From assembly GCA_022340305.1 (NCBI GenBank), contig JAJDOF010000102.1:21423-85422 (forward strand): a stretch of 64,000 nt of DNA, written 5' to 3'. The translations under genes were made by a program, and so were the position numbers. Numbering within the stretch: the stretch's first letter is position 1; every line of letters begins with the position of its first letter. Of the stretch, positions 43,441 through 52,324 are shown piece by piece. The notes below the pieces were generated by a model that saw only the letters and a program-made list of their open reading frames with translations, was not told the origin of the DNA and searched no databases. This stretch comes from Gammaproteobacteria bacterium. Its GTDB lineage: Bacteria; Pseudomonadota; Gammaproteobacteria; GCA-001735895.

Positions 43441-44047
43441 TTTATCCTCCCTCAGAAGATTATTATGTGTACCGTTGCGGTACCTGCGTAAGACTACCGC
43501 GTCTCGGGGAAAAAAACCCCTGTATCTTTAGATTTTTTTCCCAATCTGAATTGACTCGGCATAATGCCACCAAATAATCGACTCAGTGACGGCCCAGCAT
43601 CGCTATTGCGAAGCCCCGAAACAAACAGACAGCGGACCTGCTCGGCACAGCCTCCAGTGCACGGCTCGGTCGTCGTTCAAGTTGTCGGTAGCATGCGCGG
43701 AATAGCCAGAAACCCGCTACCCATAATTTCATCTCCATGGCTGCCATTGCCTTCACCTGGCTGGTTTACATCACGGATAATAGAGGGGAGAACAAAAAAC
43801 AGGCCAGTCGAATTACGCGTTATTCAACTTCGAGAAATGCCAGGGTCCAATAACTTCAGGCACCCACAAAATCCCATGGTGGAAATCTATACTACGTATA
43901 TGAGCTGACCCCGTCCGGGCATTCAGCCGGGACGGCGCCACAACGCAAAACATCACCAGCCAACTTCCCTGGCCCACGGATTCAACGCCAGCACTGAGCG
44001 ACAAGCGGACCCGGGAACGCCAAAAAAATCAGCCCCAATGTTGCGCG
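43441..44047. other. intergenic region upstream of the stress/symporter operon
   Basis: 607 bases. The part near 43440 carries the Usp ribosome site, a GTACCG-TTG-CGGTAC hairpin and, at 43507-43542, a 10-bp inverted repeat of GGG plus seven A against seven T plus CCC. The rest has only short frames without coding character. No tRNA or riboswitch core could be recognised. The gdhA 3' end is not marked by a clear terminator. Confidence 0.5.
43507..43542. repeat. 10-bp inverted repeat in the usp leader region
   Basis: The GGG-A7 block at 43507-43516 and the T7-CCC block at 43533-43542 are perfect complements around 16 nt. It is about 65 bases upstream of the usp start on the minus strand and may be a leader hairpin. 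A shorter GGGG/CCCC pairing in the left arm competes with it. Confidence 0.4.
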
Positions 44048-45409
44048 CTAGGTATGACCATAGGCCAGCATGGCATCGGCGACCTTGATGAATCCGGCAA
44101 TATTGGCGCCGGCAAGATAGTCGACGTGATCGCCTTTCTTGCCATACTCGACACAGCTGTCATGGATTTTCAGCATGATATCTTTCAGCAATTTTTCGAG
44201 CTCGACCTCTGCCCAGGAAATGCGCGCACTGTTCTGGCTCATTTCCAGCCCGGAAACCGCTACTCCGCCTGCATTAGCCGCCTTGCTCGGTGCATACAGG
44301 ATTCCCGCGCTCTGAAACACGTGTATACCCTCGAGGTCGGTCGGCATATTCGCGCCCTCGGACACACCCATACAGCCATTCTTGACCAGCACTTCGGCAT
44401 CCTCGCGATTGATTTCATTTTGCGTAGCACAGGGCACGGCGATGTCACAGGCTACCCCCCAGGGACGTCCTTCGTGAAAGCTTGACCCTTTGAACTTATC
44501 CACGTATTCGCTGATACGACCGCGGCGAACATTCTTCAGATCCAGCACGAAGTCCAGTTTTTCGGTGTTAATGCCGTCCGGGTCATGAATAAAGCCCGAG
44601 GAATCTGACAACGTCACGACCTTGCCACCGAGATGGTTCACTTTTTCCACGGCGTAAGTAGCAACATTGCCTGAACCCGAGACAGCGACGGTTTTGCCGC
44701 GCATGTCATCGCCCTTGTATTCAAGCATATTTTGCATGAAATAGACGGCGCCATAACCGGTCGCCTCGGTCCTGATTTTACTACCACCGAACTCCATGCC
44801 CTTACCGGTAAGCACGCCGACAAAGCGGTTCTCGATGCGCTTGTACTGGCCGAACAGGTAACCGATTTCACGTGCGCCGACACCGATATCACCCGCCGGT
44901 ATGTCGGTATCCTCGCCGATGTGGCGGTGCAGTTCGGTCATGAAAGACTGGCAAAAACGCATTACTTCGATATCGCTCTTACCCTTGGGATTAAAATCAG
45001 ATCCACCCTTGGCACCGCCCATCGGCAATCCGGTCAAACTGTTTTTGAAGGTTTGCTCAAATCCAAGAAATTTGAGCACACTCAAATTGACCGATGGATG
45101 AAAACGCAGGCCACCCTTATAGGGACCGATCGAGTTATTGAATTGCACTCGATAGCCACGTTGATTACGTATATTCCCCTCTTCGTCGGTCCAGGGCACC
45201 CGGAACATGACGACCCGATCGGGCTCGGCCATGCGTTCCAGGATTTGCATCTTGTGGTATATCGGCTTGTCGGCAATATACGGAAATATGGTTTCGGCCA
45301 CTTCGGATACGGCCTGATGAAATTCACGCTCCCCCGGATTGCGCTTTTTCACGCCATTGATGAAACGCTTGAAATAGACCTGGGTCTTGTCGGCTGATGG
45401 TTTACTCAC
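44048..45409 (-). CDS. gdhA: NADP-specific glutamate dehydrogenase (GdhA)
   Basis: 453 aa with a GTG start after GGGGGAG. The catalytic Lys is in PMGGAKGGSDFNPKGKS and the dinucleotide motif is VAVSGSGNVATYA. QATGYGA-type contacts are present as TEATGYGAVYF, and SRISW appears as SARISW. This is the hexameric class I enzyme that fixes ammonia onto 2-oxoglutarate in the cytoplasm. It is monocistronic. Confidence 0.96.
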   Translation of the reverse strand: MSKPSADKTQVYFKRFINGVKKRNPGEREFHQAVSEVAETIFPYIADKPIYHKMQILERMAEPDRVVMFRVPWTDEEGNIRNQRGYRVQFNNSIGPYKGGLRFHPSVNLSVLKFLGFEQTFKNSLTGLPMGGAKGGSDFNPKGKSDIEVMRFCQSFMTELHRHIGEDTDIPAGDIGVGAREIGYLFGQYKRIENRFVGVLTGKGMEFGGSKIRTEATGYGAVYFMQNMLEYKGDDMRGKTVAVSGSGNVATYAVEKVNHLGGKVVTLSDSSGFIHDPDGINTEKLDFVLDLKNVRRGRISEYVDKFKGSSFHEGRPWGVACDIAVPCATQNEINREDAEVLVKNGCMGVSEGANMPTDLEGIHVFQSAGILYAPSKAANAGGVAVSGLEMSQNSARISWAEVELEKLLKDIMLKIHDSCVEYGKKGDHVDYLAGANIAGFIKVADAMLAYGHT

Positions 45410-45524
45410 AATCTCCCCCTCTTCTGTTATTTTTGAAGCTAGACTTTACCCCGTAAGCGCACCAGAATCGATCAAATTTTTCCAGCTCCAGCTAATGCAG
45501 TGTTCAAGGAGCGCGCGTTCTCCC

Positions 45525-45812
45525 TTAAAAATCAACAAATTGCCGTCGCACCCTGGATTCGAGCAGCGGAATTGCCTTGTCAAGGACCAGTTCCTTGAAA
45601 TGCGCAGTTTCCTGGTGAGCTTCAAGTCCGCCGATATCGTGATACTTTTCGTAGATAAAGAACTCGCGCGGATTGTCCGGGTCGACATGAGTGGTGTAGG
45701 TGACAACCCCGGCTTCCTGACGCGATGCCTCACCCATTTGCTGCAGTATTTCGTGAACTTTTTCCTCATTGCCCGGCCTGGCAATCCAGGTCACCGCCAA
45801 TATGTAAGCCAT
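45525..45812 (-). CDS. antibiotic biosynthesis monooxygenase (ABM) domain protein
   Basis: 95 aa from the ATG at 45812, with AGAGGAAAT before it; a longer frame upstream is not conserved in character. The ferredoxin-like ABM fold is seen as AVTWIARPGNEEKVHEIL, then EAGVVTYTTHVDPDNPREFFIYEKYHD and a final HFKELV. Small ABM proteins of this type act on quinols or similar compounds. It follows the HIT gene on the same strand after 169 nt. Confidence 0.85.
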   Translation of the reverse strand: MAYILAVTWIARPGNEEKVHEILQQMGEASRQEAGVVTYTTHVDPDNPREFFIYEKYHDIGGLEAHQETAHFKELVLDKAIPLLESRVRRQFVDF

Positions 45813-45981
45813 GTCGTTATTTCCTCTGTGTCGTTGATAGGAATACACAGGACAGTTTACTCATTTGCAAGCAACTGAAAAGATCAACGAGTCGAGGGCG
45901 AATCGGCCAGCTGGTTCAAGCGCGCCGCAGGCTGCGATTGAGCCTCGGGCCCCTCGCGCATAAAGCGCTCAACATCCGCTT

Positions 45982-46419
45982 TCAGTCTCGCCGATAATGG
46001 GCCTTTTCAGGGAAAATCTTGCGCACACCGCCCTGCGGGTTTTCCTGATCACCATCACGTCGCGGAATAAGGTGAATGTGTGCGTGAAATACCGACTGGC
46101 CGGCACTTTTGCCTGAATTCATGCCGATGTTAAACCCGGAAACCTTCTCGTCCTGCTGCTGGATACGCTCTCTGGAACGGTGCAGCAGTCGCGTCGCGGC
46201 TTCGACTTCGGCGCTATTCATATCAAAATAAGTCGCGGCGTGTCGCCTTGGAATAATCAGGCAATGGCCTTCAGTGACGGGATAGCTATCCGTCAGGGCC
46301 AGACAGAGTTCGTTTTCGTCGACCACCACAAACTTGGCGGGCGGTAGTTCGCAAAACAGGCAACCGCTGACAAATTCCGGGGCGCTCGCTTCGTGTTGGG
46401 AAAGAGGGTTGTTATTCAT
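45982..46419 (-). CDS. HIT-family nucleotide hydrolase
   Basis: 145 aa. The active-site triad is in VFHAHIHLIPRR (H-x-H-x-H). A possible zinc pair is in GCLFCELP, and TEGHCLIIPRRHAATYFD is the usual upstream block. HIT proteins hydrolyse nucleoside phosphoramidates or dinucleotides such as AP4A. No physiological substrate is implied by the neighbours. Confidence 0.9.
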   Translation of the reverse strand: MNNNPLSQHEASAPEFVSGCLFCELPPAKFVVVDENELCLALTDSYPVTEGHCLIIPRRHAATYFDMNSAEVEAATRLLHRSRERIQQQDEKVSGFNIGMNSGKSAGQSVFHAHIHLIPRRDGDQENPQGGVRKIFPEKAHYRRD

Positions 46420-46619
46420 GGCTAGTCGTTCCGCTCAGGTTAAATCGCACAAAAAATGTCGGCGTAGCTTAGCGGCAAATTGAACGATGATAAAGGACCT
46501 CTGGGTGATGACTGGAAGTCCCTGACCAGGGCGGCTGTGCCGTTGACGAAATCGCAGTTTATTACTGCAGGTCCGATACCCTTGCGATGCCAGGTACAGA
46601 AACGACCGCTACCTAAATC

Positions 46620-47336
46620 TTATCTGCGACTCCGCTCTGGATCCTGGCCAGTCGGTAACGCCTGGTGTTTAATCATCCATTGCAACAGTGAGCGATTCCA
46701 CAGGCATTCGACCAGTCTCAGGCAACAACCTTCGTAATAGACCAACAACGGGTGCAGGAAAGACGGCCAGCGATGAATCTCCCGGACGAAATCGCCGGTC
46801 TGGTCCTGTGGCTCAAAATAATCAAGCACTTCGGTTCTGGACATCGCTTCTATGTAGGCTTGCGGGACAACAGGCATTTCGCGGTAGGCAGTCACCAGAT
46901 AGTCCAGATACTCCTGGGTCGGTTTCAATCCATCAACTGCCGTCAAGGCTCGATAATAATAGAAGTCGGAATCGTTGACCTTGCCATACACTTTCTCATG
47001 CACACGCAGAAATGGCACCCCTTCAAAGTAGTCCATACGCAGCGCGTCGCGCTCCAGTATCAGGTACATTTTGCCATAGACGACTTCGCCCGCAGCAATA
47101 TCCGGCGAAGCGTAGCCGTGATCCTTGTAAAACCCCGCCAGACTGAAACGTAAACCCGCATTTTCGAGCACGTAGTCGAATGCTTCGTAGATCCTGATAC
47201 GACGCAACTCCAGGATTTCAGGACTGAGGTTCGCACCGAAGGCAAAATAATAGATCTTGCGCTCGCTACGCGGCCACAGGATCCTTTTCAGTTGGGCCAG
47301 TTCAAACCCGGTTTTCCACAGTATGATGCGCAACAA
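46620..47336 (-). CDS. gamma-glutamylcyclotransferase-like (AIG2/GGCT fold) protein
   Basis: 238 aa. The YYFAFGANLSPEIL segment is the GGCT substrate-loop motif (Y-x-x-G-x-N-L), and VYGKMYLILERDALRMDYFEG follows as in GGCT. The C-terminal half (about residues 130-238) is not typical and contains aromatic and Trp-rich stretches. If active, it would release 5-oxoproline from gamma-glutamyl compounds, but the catalytic Glu needs alignment to confirm. It is downstream of the GMC operon, past a terminator. Confidence 0.72.
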   Translation of the reverse strand: MLRIILWKTGFELAQLKRILWPRSERKIYYFAFGANLSPEILELRRIRIYEAFDYVLENAGLRFSLAGFYKDHGYASPDIAAGEVVYGKMYLILERDALRMDYFEGVPFLRVHEKVYGKVNDSDFYYYRALTAVDGLKPTQEYLDYLVTAYREMPVVPQAYIEAMSRTEVLDYFEPQDQTGDFVREIHRWPSFLHPLLVYYEGCCLRLVECLWNRSLLQWMIKHQALPTGQDPERSRR

Positions 47337-47410
47337 GTGCCGTGTTCCTCGAAAGTTTTCCTGATTGGATTATTTTGCAAGCGCCACAGTTTAGCCGCGC
47401 ACCTCGAAAG

Positions 47411-47439
47411 AAAAAACCCCCGGCGGAAATCCGCTCGGG
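47411..47439 (-). terminator. intrinsic terminator of the cytochrome-GMC operon
   Basis: On the minus strand the stem CCCG-A-GCGGA / TCCGC-CGGG has a TT loop and is followed by six T residues (47416-47411). It lies about 90 bases beyond the GMC oxidoreductase stop and before the GGCT-like gene. Confidence 0.7.
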
Positions 47440-47530
47440 TTGCCGCGCACATGGAACTTGAATGAAGATCATATCCCCGGGTTGAGGTAACCTCTGAATG
47501 GGCATTGGATCATCGACCAGTCCCCGCATA

Positions 47531-49537
47531 TCAACTGGCTCGAATATTATTGCCTGGCTCGTGTTCCATTTCGATAACGTCTGCTGCGCGCTCGGCAATC
47601 ATGTAAATCGGCACCGAGATAAACAAGCCGGGAATATCGGCGAAGACCGAGGCATCGACGATTCTCAAGTTCTGCGTGCCGTGCACCTTGAAGTTGTAAT
47701 CGGTAACGGCCCCGGGATCGGATTTGTGCCCCATGCGCGCGCTGCAGGAGGCATGATGCCCCCAGGCCTCACGCTCGATCCACACGTTCAGGTCGGCTTC
47801 GCTCGATACCTTGTTGCCTGGATACAATTCTCTCTCGATGATGTCACCCAGTTTCGAATTGGTGCCTCTTACCTCTTGAATCGCTTCATAGATGGCTTCA
47901 AGGTCCTGTTCCTTGCCCTCACCAAAATAGTTGAAATCAATCTCTGGCGTGTCCCTGAAATCGGCTGTTTTCAGTTTGACCTGGCCGCTGCGATTATTGG
48001 AGTATCCCTTGAGGATGGCCCAGCTGAACAGGTTGCGTGCACGTCCATCGGCACCAAACAGGTTTTTCGAGTAACCCGGATAGTAACCGCGGAAATCGCC
48101 GGGCAGGCCGAACATAATCAGATCTTGCGGCCCGCCATTGCGTTTATGTTGCCGCGAGCGGCGCTTGACGCCACCGCTGATCCCGTTCGAGGCATAGATG
48201 GATTTTTCACGAACAGGTTCATATGTCCATGCGTCGTAGCAGGGATCGAGCTGCGTGTCGCTTTTAAATTCACAGCTTGAAATTATATTGAAATCACGTT
48301 TGTATTCGCTGACAACAGAAACCTCGTATCTGTCCTGCAAGTTTCGACCAACACCTTCGAGCACCATCCATTGCTTGCCATCGTTGACACGCTTCCAGGC
48401 TGCCGAGGCGAAGTGCTCACTCGAGCCGATCCCGGATAACATTAATAACTGTGGCGTGTTAAATGCACCGGCGCTGAGAATGATTTCATTATTCGCCTTG
48501 TAGACCTTTGTTTCATAGTCGTCGTGGTCACTTTTTCGGTGTGCTCGATACAGGTGTTTTCCGTGAGCAACCTCGACCGCCGTAGCGGTAACAGAATTAT
48601 CTTTGCTTCTCTTAAAAACAATCTTCTTTACCAGGGAATGTGGCATCACGGTCAGTTTGCCACCGCGTCGCGTTCGACCCTGGTTTTCCATCACATAGTT
48701 GTGGACTCCATAGCGGCTCCCGTTTCGAGTGGATTTCGGAATCATGAAGAAACCCTCCTTATCGCTATTCTGCTGTCGATTCACATCCCGCAGAACATTG
48801 AAAATACTGCCGTCATCACCCGCCCGGGCAGCTCGTAACAAGGTCTGCCGCAAATTCGGATCGGTAACCCCCTGCCACAGGGAACTCATTTCAAGATAAT
48901 GCCATCCCGAGTTGTCGCCCCAGTTGTACCTCTTTTTCTCTACCCTGCTTTCGAAGAGTTCGCGCATTTTTGCCGGTTGCCAGGATGCCGCATATTTATC
49001 CCCGGAAGTTTTGGCCGCGTCATATATCTTTTTCCAGTCCTGTGGATGCGGATACATCGCGACCATCGCGTTGTGCAGCGTGCAACCGCCGATACCGGAT
49101 GCGCGGGGATACCAGATACTGGACTGATCTTTGCTGGATTCGACACCCGGGATATGCAGCGGTGGAACCTCGTCACGATGCTTGACGATATAGTCCCAGG
49201 ATATTGCAGGGTCTTCGGTCGCCAGCGCATGAAAGGCAGGGACGACTGCCGACCGGGGAAGTTCGTCGCTACCTGCGTCGAGCAACAGAACATCGAGGCC
49301 GCGCTGCGCCAGCCGCACCGCCAGCGGACCGCCTCCTGCCCCGGCACCGACCACAATGTACTGAAACATATCCGGGTCATCGACAATCGTCCTCGATGTG
49401 CCGCTATCAGTCATGGCGTTGGCCGGCTCTGATCTGCTCGGCGGGATCGAGCTGCAACCGCTGGCAGAGAGCAGCAGGCCAATCTTTGCCGCAGTTTCGA
49501 CGAATTCTCGACGGGTGATTTTTTTCGACTGTTGCAT
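47531..49537 (-). CDS. Tat-exported GMC family oxidoreductase
   Basis: 668 aa. The N-terminus has a twin-arginine signal, KITRREFVETAAK, followed by a lipobox-like LSASGC, so it should be exported folded and possibly lipid-anchored. The FAD motif is VVGAGAGGGPLAVRLA. The C-terminal GMC block has the catalytic His in GHHASCSARMG, with NLRIVDASVFADIPG. GMC enzymes oxidise alcohols; this one presumably passes electrons to the cytochrome encoded 49 nt upstream on the same message. The substrate is unknown. Confidence 0.9.
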   Translation of the reverse strand: MQQSKKITRREFVETAAKIGLLLSASGCSSIPPSRSEPANAMTDSGTSRTIVDDPDMFQYIVVGAGAGGGPLAVRLAQRGLDVLLLDAGSDELPRSAVVPAFHALATEDPAISWDYIVKHRDEVPPLHIPGVESSKDQSSIWYPRASGIGGCTLHNAMVAMYPHPQDWKKIYDAAKTSGDKYAASWQPAKMRELFESRVEKKRYNWGDNSGWHYLEMSSLWQGVTDPNLRQTLLRAARAGDDGSIFNVLRDVNRQQNSDKEGFFMIPKSTRNGSRYGVHNYVMENQGRTRRGGKLTVMPHSLVKKIVFKRSKDNSVTATAVEVAHGKHLYRAHRKSDHDDYETKVYKANNEIILSAGAFNTPQLLMLSGIGSSEHFASAAWKRVNDGKQWMVLEGVGRNLQDRYEVSVVSEYKRDFNIISSCEFKSDTQLDPCYDAWTYEPVREKSIYASNGISGGVKRRSRQHKRNGGPQDLIMFGLPGDFRGYYPGYSKNLFGADGRARNLFSWAILKGYSNNRSGQVKLKTADFRDTPEIDFNYFGEGKEQDLEAIYEAIQEVRGTNSKLGDIIERELYPGNKVSSEADLNVWIEREAWGHHASCSARMGHKSDPGAVTDYNFKVHGTQNLRIVDASVFADIPGLFISVPIYMIAERAADVIEMEHEPGNNIRAS

Positions 49538-49586
49538 AATCCTGTCCGCTAGTTAACGGGTATGAGTCACATCAACTCGCGAGTCG

Positions 49587-51623
49587 TTAGAATGTTTTGA
49601 GATACTCGACGAGTGCCGCTTTATCCTCGGCCGACAGTTGTGAACCAAAGCTGTGACCCTGGTCCACCTGGTAATCATTGGCCGCGATCAGCCTTTGCGT
49701 GGCGCTATCGGCTTTCTTGTTTGCCCATTTATCTATGACTGCTGTTTTGAAGATGGGGAAATCAAGTTTCAAGATCCCCAGATTGATCGCATTGGAGGCA
49801 AGGGTGAAATGATCTGTTGTTCTGACCTTTCCGCGGCGCTGGTCGGGATTTAACAGTTGATTGATTCCGTCCTCAAACGCTTCAAGGCGACCTGCGACAT
49901 CAACCCTGCCGTTGTAAAGACCGAGCTCGTTGTTGTGCAGGAAGGGTGCTGAGGTCCACAAATTGATCAGTGATGGAGGCCGGTAGTAACCGCCATCCTC
50001 GATAAGCGGCAACTGCTGGTAGGTCGCAGACGAGTATTCTTCCCAGATGTGGCCTTTACGCGCGTTGGTCGCCAACGCCCGCGCTGCATGGGTGCCGATG
50101 ATTCTATTGGGATAACGGCGATCGTCCGAGAGAAAGTTGGCACTGATGAAATCGGGCCGCATCACCGCCGCACTAAAGAAACTATTGCGCTCCTCGGTGA
50201 ACCAGGTTGCAGGATTATGAGTGTCATAGTTGGGATCCGCTGGCTGAATACTGGAATGGCAGGTCGCACAATTAGTAGCGAATGCCAGTTTGCCGCGGTC
50301 GAGTACCTGAGCGTCAGATGTTATCCATTCTCGAGTGCCGGGTTCCGCGGCAGCCGACCCATCGACACGGGCGTCCTGCAATTTGTAGGGGCCGGTATAT
50401 GTAAGGAAACTCAGGATGTCATCGACACGCGCTTCGAGGTCGCGGTATTCACTGCACCCCCGGTGAAGTCGTTTGCGTGAGATCGGTGTTTGCTGTTCGC
50501 CACGAAACAATCCACCCGAAGCCGCTATGAATTGATCGGTGCAGGCGCCGATATTGATAAATACACGGAGTATGCCACCGGCGGGCCCGCTCGAGTCGTC
50601 GCCCTGTTTAAGCACGTGGAAAGTGTCGACACATTCGCCACCATTATCATCACATGGATAGGAATCCGGATTGTGCGTGCCCGGCTCGAGTCTTTCGGTG
50701 AAAACAGGTCGATAGCGGAGATTTGCGATACCATTGATGGCGCTGGGATTGAAGATATGATCGGTCGCGACTCGAGAGGTATCCGAGGTACCCGGCGCCT
50801 GGCTATCCAGAACCTGGTGAGTAAAATCACCCCGGGAAACATTCTTGCCCAGAAAAGCGCCTTCCCTGAAATATTGGTTACCGATGGTAAACGCCAACTC
50901 ATTCCAGCGTGGATTGTTAATGTCGCGGGGTGGGTTGAGTGGATGTGCTGAAACATGGCAAATCGTACAACTCAGTGAGGGTAAATAGGGGGGCTCCACT
51001 TCCCAGCCGTGGAGTGCTTCATCTTCCCCGGGGATCTGGTATTTTTTGTCGCGATCACCAAATGCGCCAGCGGCCTGCCCGATCGCATCCCAGGCAACCT
51101 GGTTGAAGGCGGGGTTTGGCTTCAGGCGCAGGCCGAGTAAACCGGATGAGTAGGGGTCGTCGCAGGTATCAAGGACTAACCCGAATTCGTCGACACTGGT
51201 GTTGATGCGACAACCCGGGTCATTGAAGACACCATATCGTTCAAAGCGAGTATCACGCTCACGTGAATCGAGGAAGCTGAGCACATTGATGGTGCCGTGG
51301 CTGACGCGGGATATCGCTTGCAGGTATCGTCCGTCCCCTGCAAATAGATGCCAGGCGGCCAGGCCGTGCCGCTCGGTCTCGCCCAGGTCCCGATAATCGG
51401 AATGCAGCTGATCGTTTGCCGGCAGCAGGCCGGGTATCCCGGCCACGTTGTCGGTAAAAGCCTGGTAACGGAGATACTGATTGCCACTACTGACCACCGG
51501 CGCGGTTTCGCAAGATGCCAATTTGCAGCCGGTCGCTTCTTCGTCATCCTGTAGCGTGGAACATCCGGAAATACCTGTGGTAACAAGATAAATCGACACT
51601 AAAGCAGTTATCAATGGTCGCAT
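49587..51623 (-). CDS. di-haem c-type cytochrome lipoprotein (RoxA / peroxidase-like)
   Basis: 678 aa. The lipoprotein signal ends in GISGC. Two haem motifs are present, CTICH and CATCH. The C-terminal segment YYRPPSLINLWTSAPFLHNNELG is a variant of the motif seen in the di-haem peroxidase / rubber-oxygenase RoxA superfamily, and the length is similar to RoxA. The periplasmic, membrane-held domain could act as electron acceptor for the GMC partner or as an oxygenase. It is the first gene of the operon. The 5' region carries a stem-loop. Confidence 0.82.
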   Translation of the reverse strand: MRPLITALVSIYLVTTGISGCSTLQDDEEATGCKLASCETAPVVSSGNQYLRYQAFTDNVAGIPGLLPANDQLHSDYRDLGETERHGLAAWHLFAGDGRYLQAISRVSHGTINVLSFLDSRERDTRFERYGVFNDPGCRINTSVDEFGLVLDTCDDPYSSGLLGLRLKPNPAFNQVAWDAIGQAAGAFGDRDKKYQIPGEDEALHGWEVEPPYLPSLSCTICHVSAHPLNPPRDINNPRWNELAFTIGNQYFREGAFLGKNVSRGDFTHQVLDSQAPGTSDTSRVATDHIFNPSAINGIANLRYRPVFTERLEPGTHNPDSYPCDDNGGECVDTFHVLKQGDDSSGPAGGILRVFINIGACTDQFIAASGGLFRGEQQTPISRKRLHRGCSEYRDLEARVDDILSFLTYTGPYKLQDARVDGSAAAEPGTREWITSDAQVLDRGKLAFATNCATCHSSIQPADPNYDTHNPATWFTEERNSFFSAAVMRPDFISANFLSDDRRYPNRIIGTHAARALATNARKGHIWEEYSSATYQQLPLIEDGGYYRPPSLINLWTSAPFLHNNELGLYNGRVDVAGRLEAFEDGINQLLNPDQRRGKVRTTDHFTLASNAINLGILKLDFPIFKTAVIDKWANKKADSATQRLIAANDYQVDQGHSFGSQLSAEDKAALVEYLKTF

Positions 51624-51645
51624 GACGTTCCCCTCGTGTTATGAG

Positions 51646-51670
51646 CGTCCCGGTCTGAACCCCCGGGACG
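51646..51670. repeat. 8-bp hairpin in the 5' region of the cytochrome gene
   Basis: The arms CGTCCCGG and CCGGGACG enclose a 9-nt loop, 23 bases upstream of the cytochrome ATG. It could be a leader structure of that operon or an old terminator. No T-tract is visible. Confidence 0.4.
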
Positions 51671-51879
51671 TCAGACAACACTAGATATTTAGTTTCATAT
51701 TGCAACTAATTATGCGAAAGTATCAAATCCTGCGACGATCAAGCTTGTGGGGCGGTACTTCCGAGGAGATCCTGCTTATTCAGTATTATTGATGACGGGT
51801 GGTCTTTGCGACGTGGCCCGCGCCAATGATTTCAAAGCAAAGGAAGTTGAAGGGCAATCAGGGAGTTCTACTGCATCTG

Positions 51880-52060
51880 TTTTTCGAGCCCAATTGATGC
51901 GAAAATGACTCGATTATTGGTCAGCGCTACCCTGGCAACAGTCAGGTCCGGCTAATCGCCCGGGCGCTTAAATTCCGACCGGAGACCCAACAATGGGGTT
52001 GGCGCGTCCGGGTCATCGACGATCCGGAGACCGTAAACGCTTTTTGTATGGTTGTCCGCG
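51880..52060 (+). pseudogene. decayed fragment of an M48 peptidase gene
   Basis: Between 51949 and 52050 the plus strand encodes a 34-residue stretch aligning without gaps to the intact M48 protein (61235-61336), with 29 identical residues; both include RPETQ and IDDPETVNAFCM. Upstream, GATGCGAAA at 51897 aligns with the same position of the intact gene, but the frame is interrupted. No HExxH motif remains. It is followed 13 nt later by a scrap of the intact gene's downstream partner. It is a remnant of a duplicated gene pair. Confidence 0.88.
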
Positions 52061-52063
52061 GAC

Positions 52064-52150
52064 ACCACCGAAGAAGTGCTGAACCCTCATCAAAGGTGGC
52101 CTGACACCCGCGACCCGGTGATCGAACTCAGCGGGAGTGACCGAGCGCCG
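52064..52150 (+). pseudogene. decayed C-terminal fragment of the unknown 200-aa gene
   Basis: Codons 52064-52126 give 21 residues that align without gaps to residues encoded at 62642-62704 of the intact gene, 14 of them identical, ending in TRDPVIE. The flanking bases 52127-52150 keep a weak match (GACCGAGCG). In the intact locus the two pieces are about 1.3 kb apart; here only 13 nt separate them, so a large internal deletion followed the duplication. Confidence 0.85.
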
Positions 52151-52265
52151 GAATTACAGCGCTGTAGAAATTTAATTCGCCCTCAACCTGCGCCATCACC
52201 CTCGTAATTTAGGGATCCAGTCTGTTTAAATCAGTTAGATCGGGTCACTATTAACAGGAACACGT

Positions 52266-52293
52266 AAAAAAATGCTCACCTTTATGGTGAGCA
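52266..52293 (-). terminator. intrinsic terminator of the ABC transporter operon
   Basis: The perfect 8-bp stem TGCTCACC / GGTGAGCA with a 5-nt loop is followed on the minus strand by seven T residues (52272-52266). It is 32 bases beyond the ATPase stop. Confidence 0.9.
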
Positions 52294-52324
52294 AATGAGG
52301 AGGCCCTGGGTTCGCCAGATAACT

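Noticed and set aside
43564..43908. 114-codon plus-strand ORF in the usp-gdhA gap
   Set aside because: No ribosome site, mixed composition and no recognisable domain.
47498..48280. Plus-strand ORF of 260 codons over the GMC gene
   Set aside because: Antisense shadow; GMC motifs on the minus strand are decisive.
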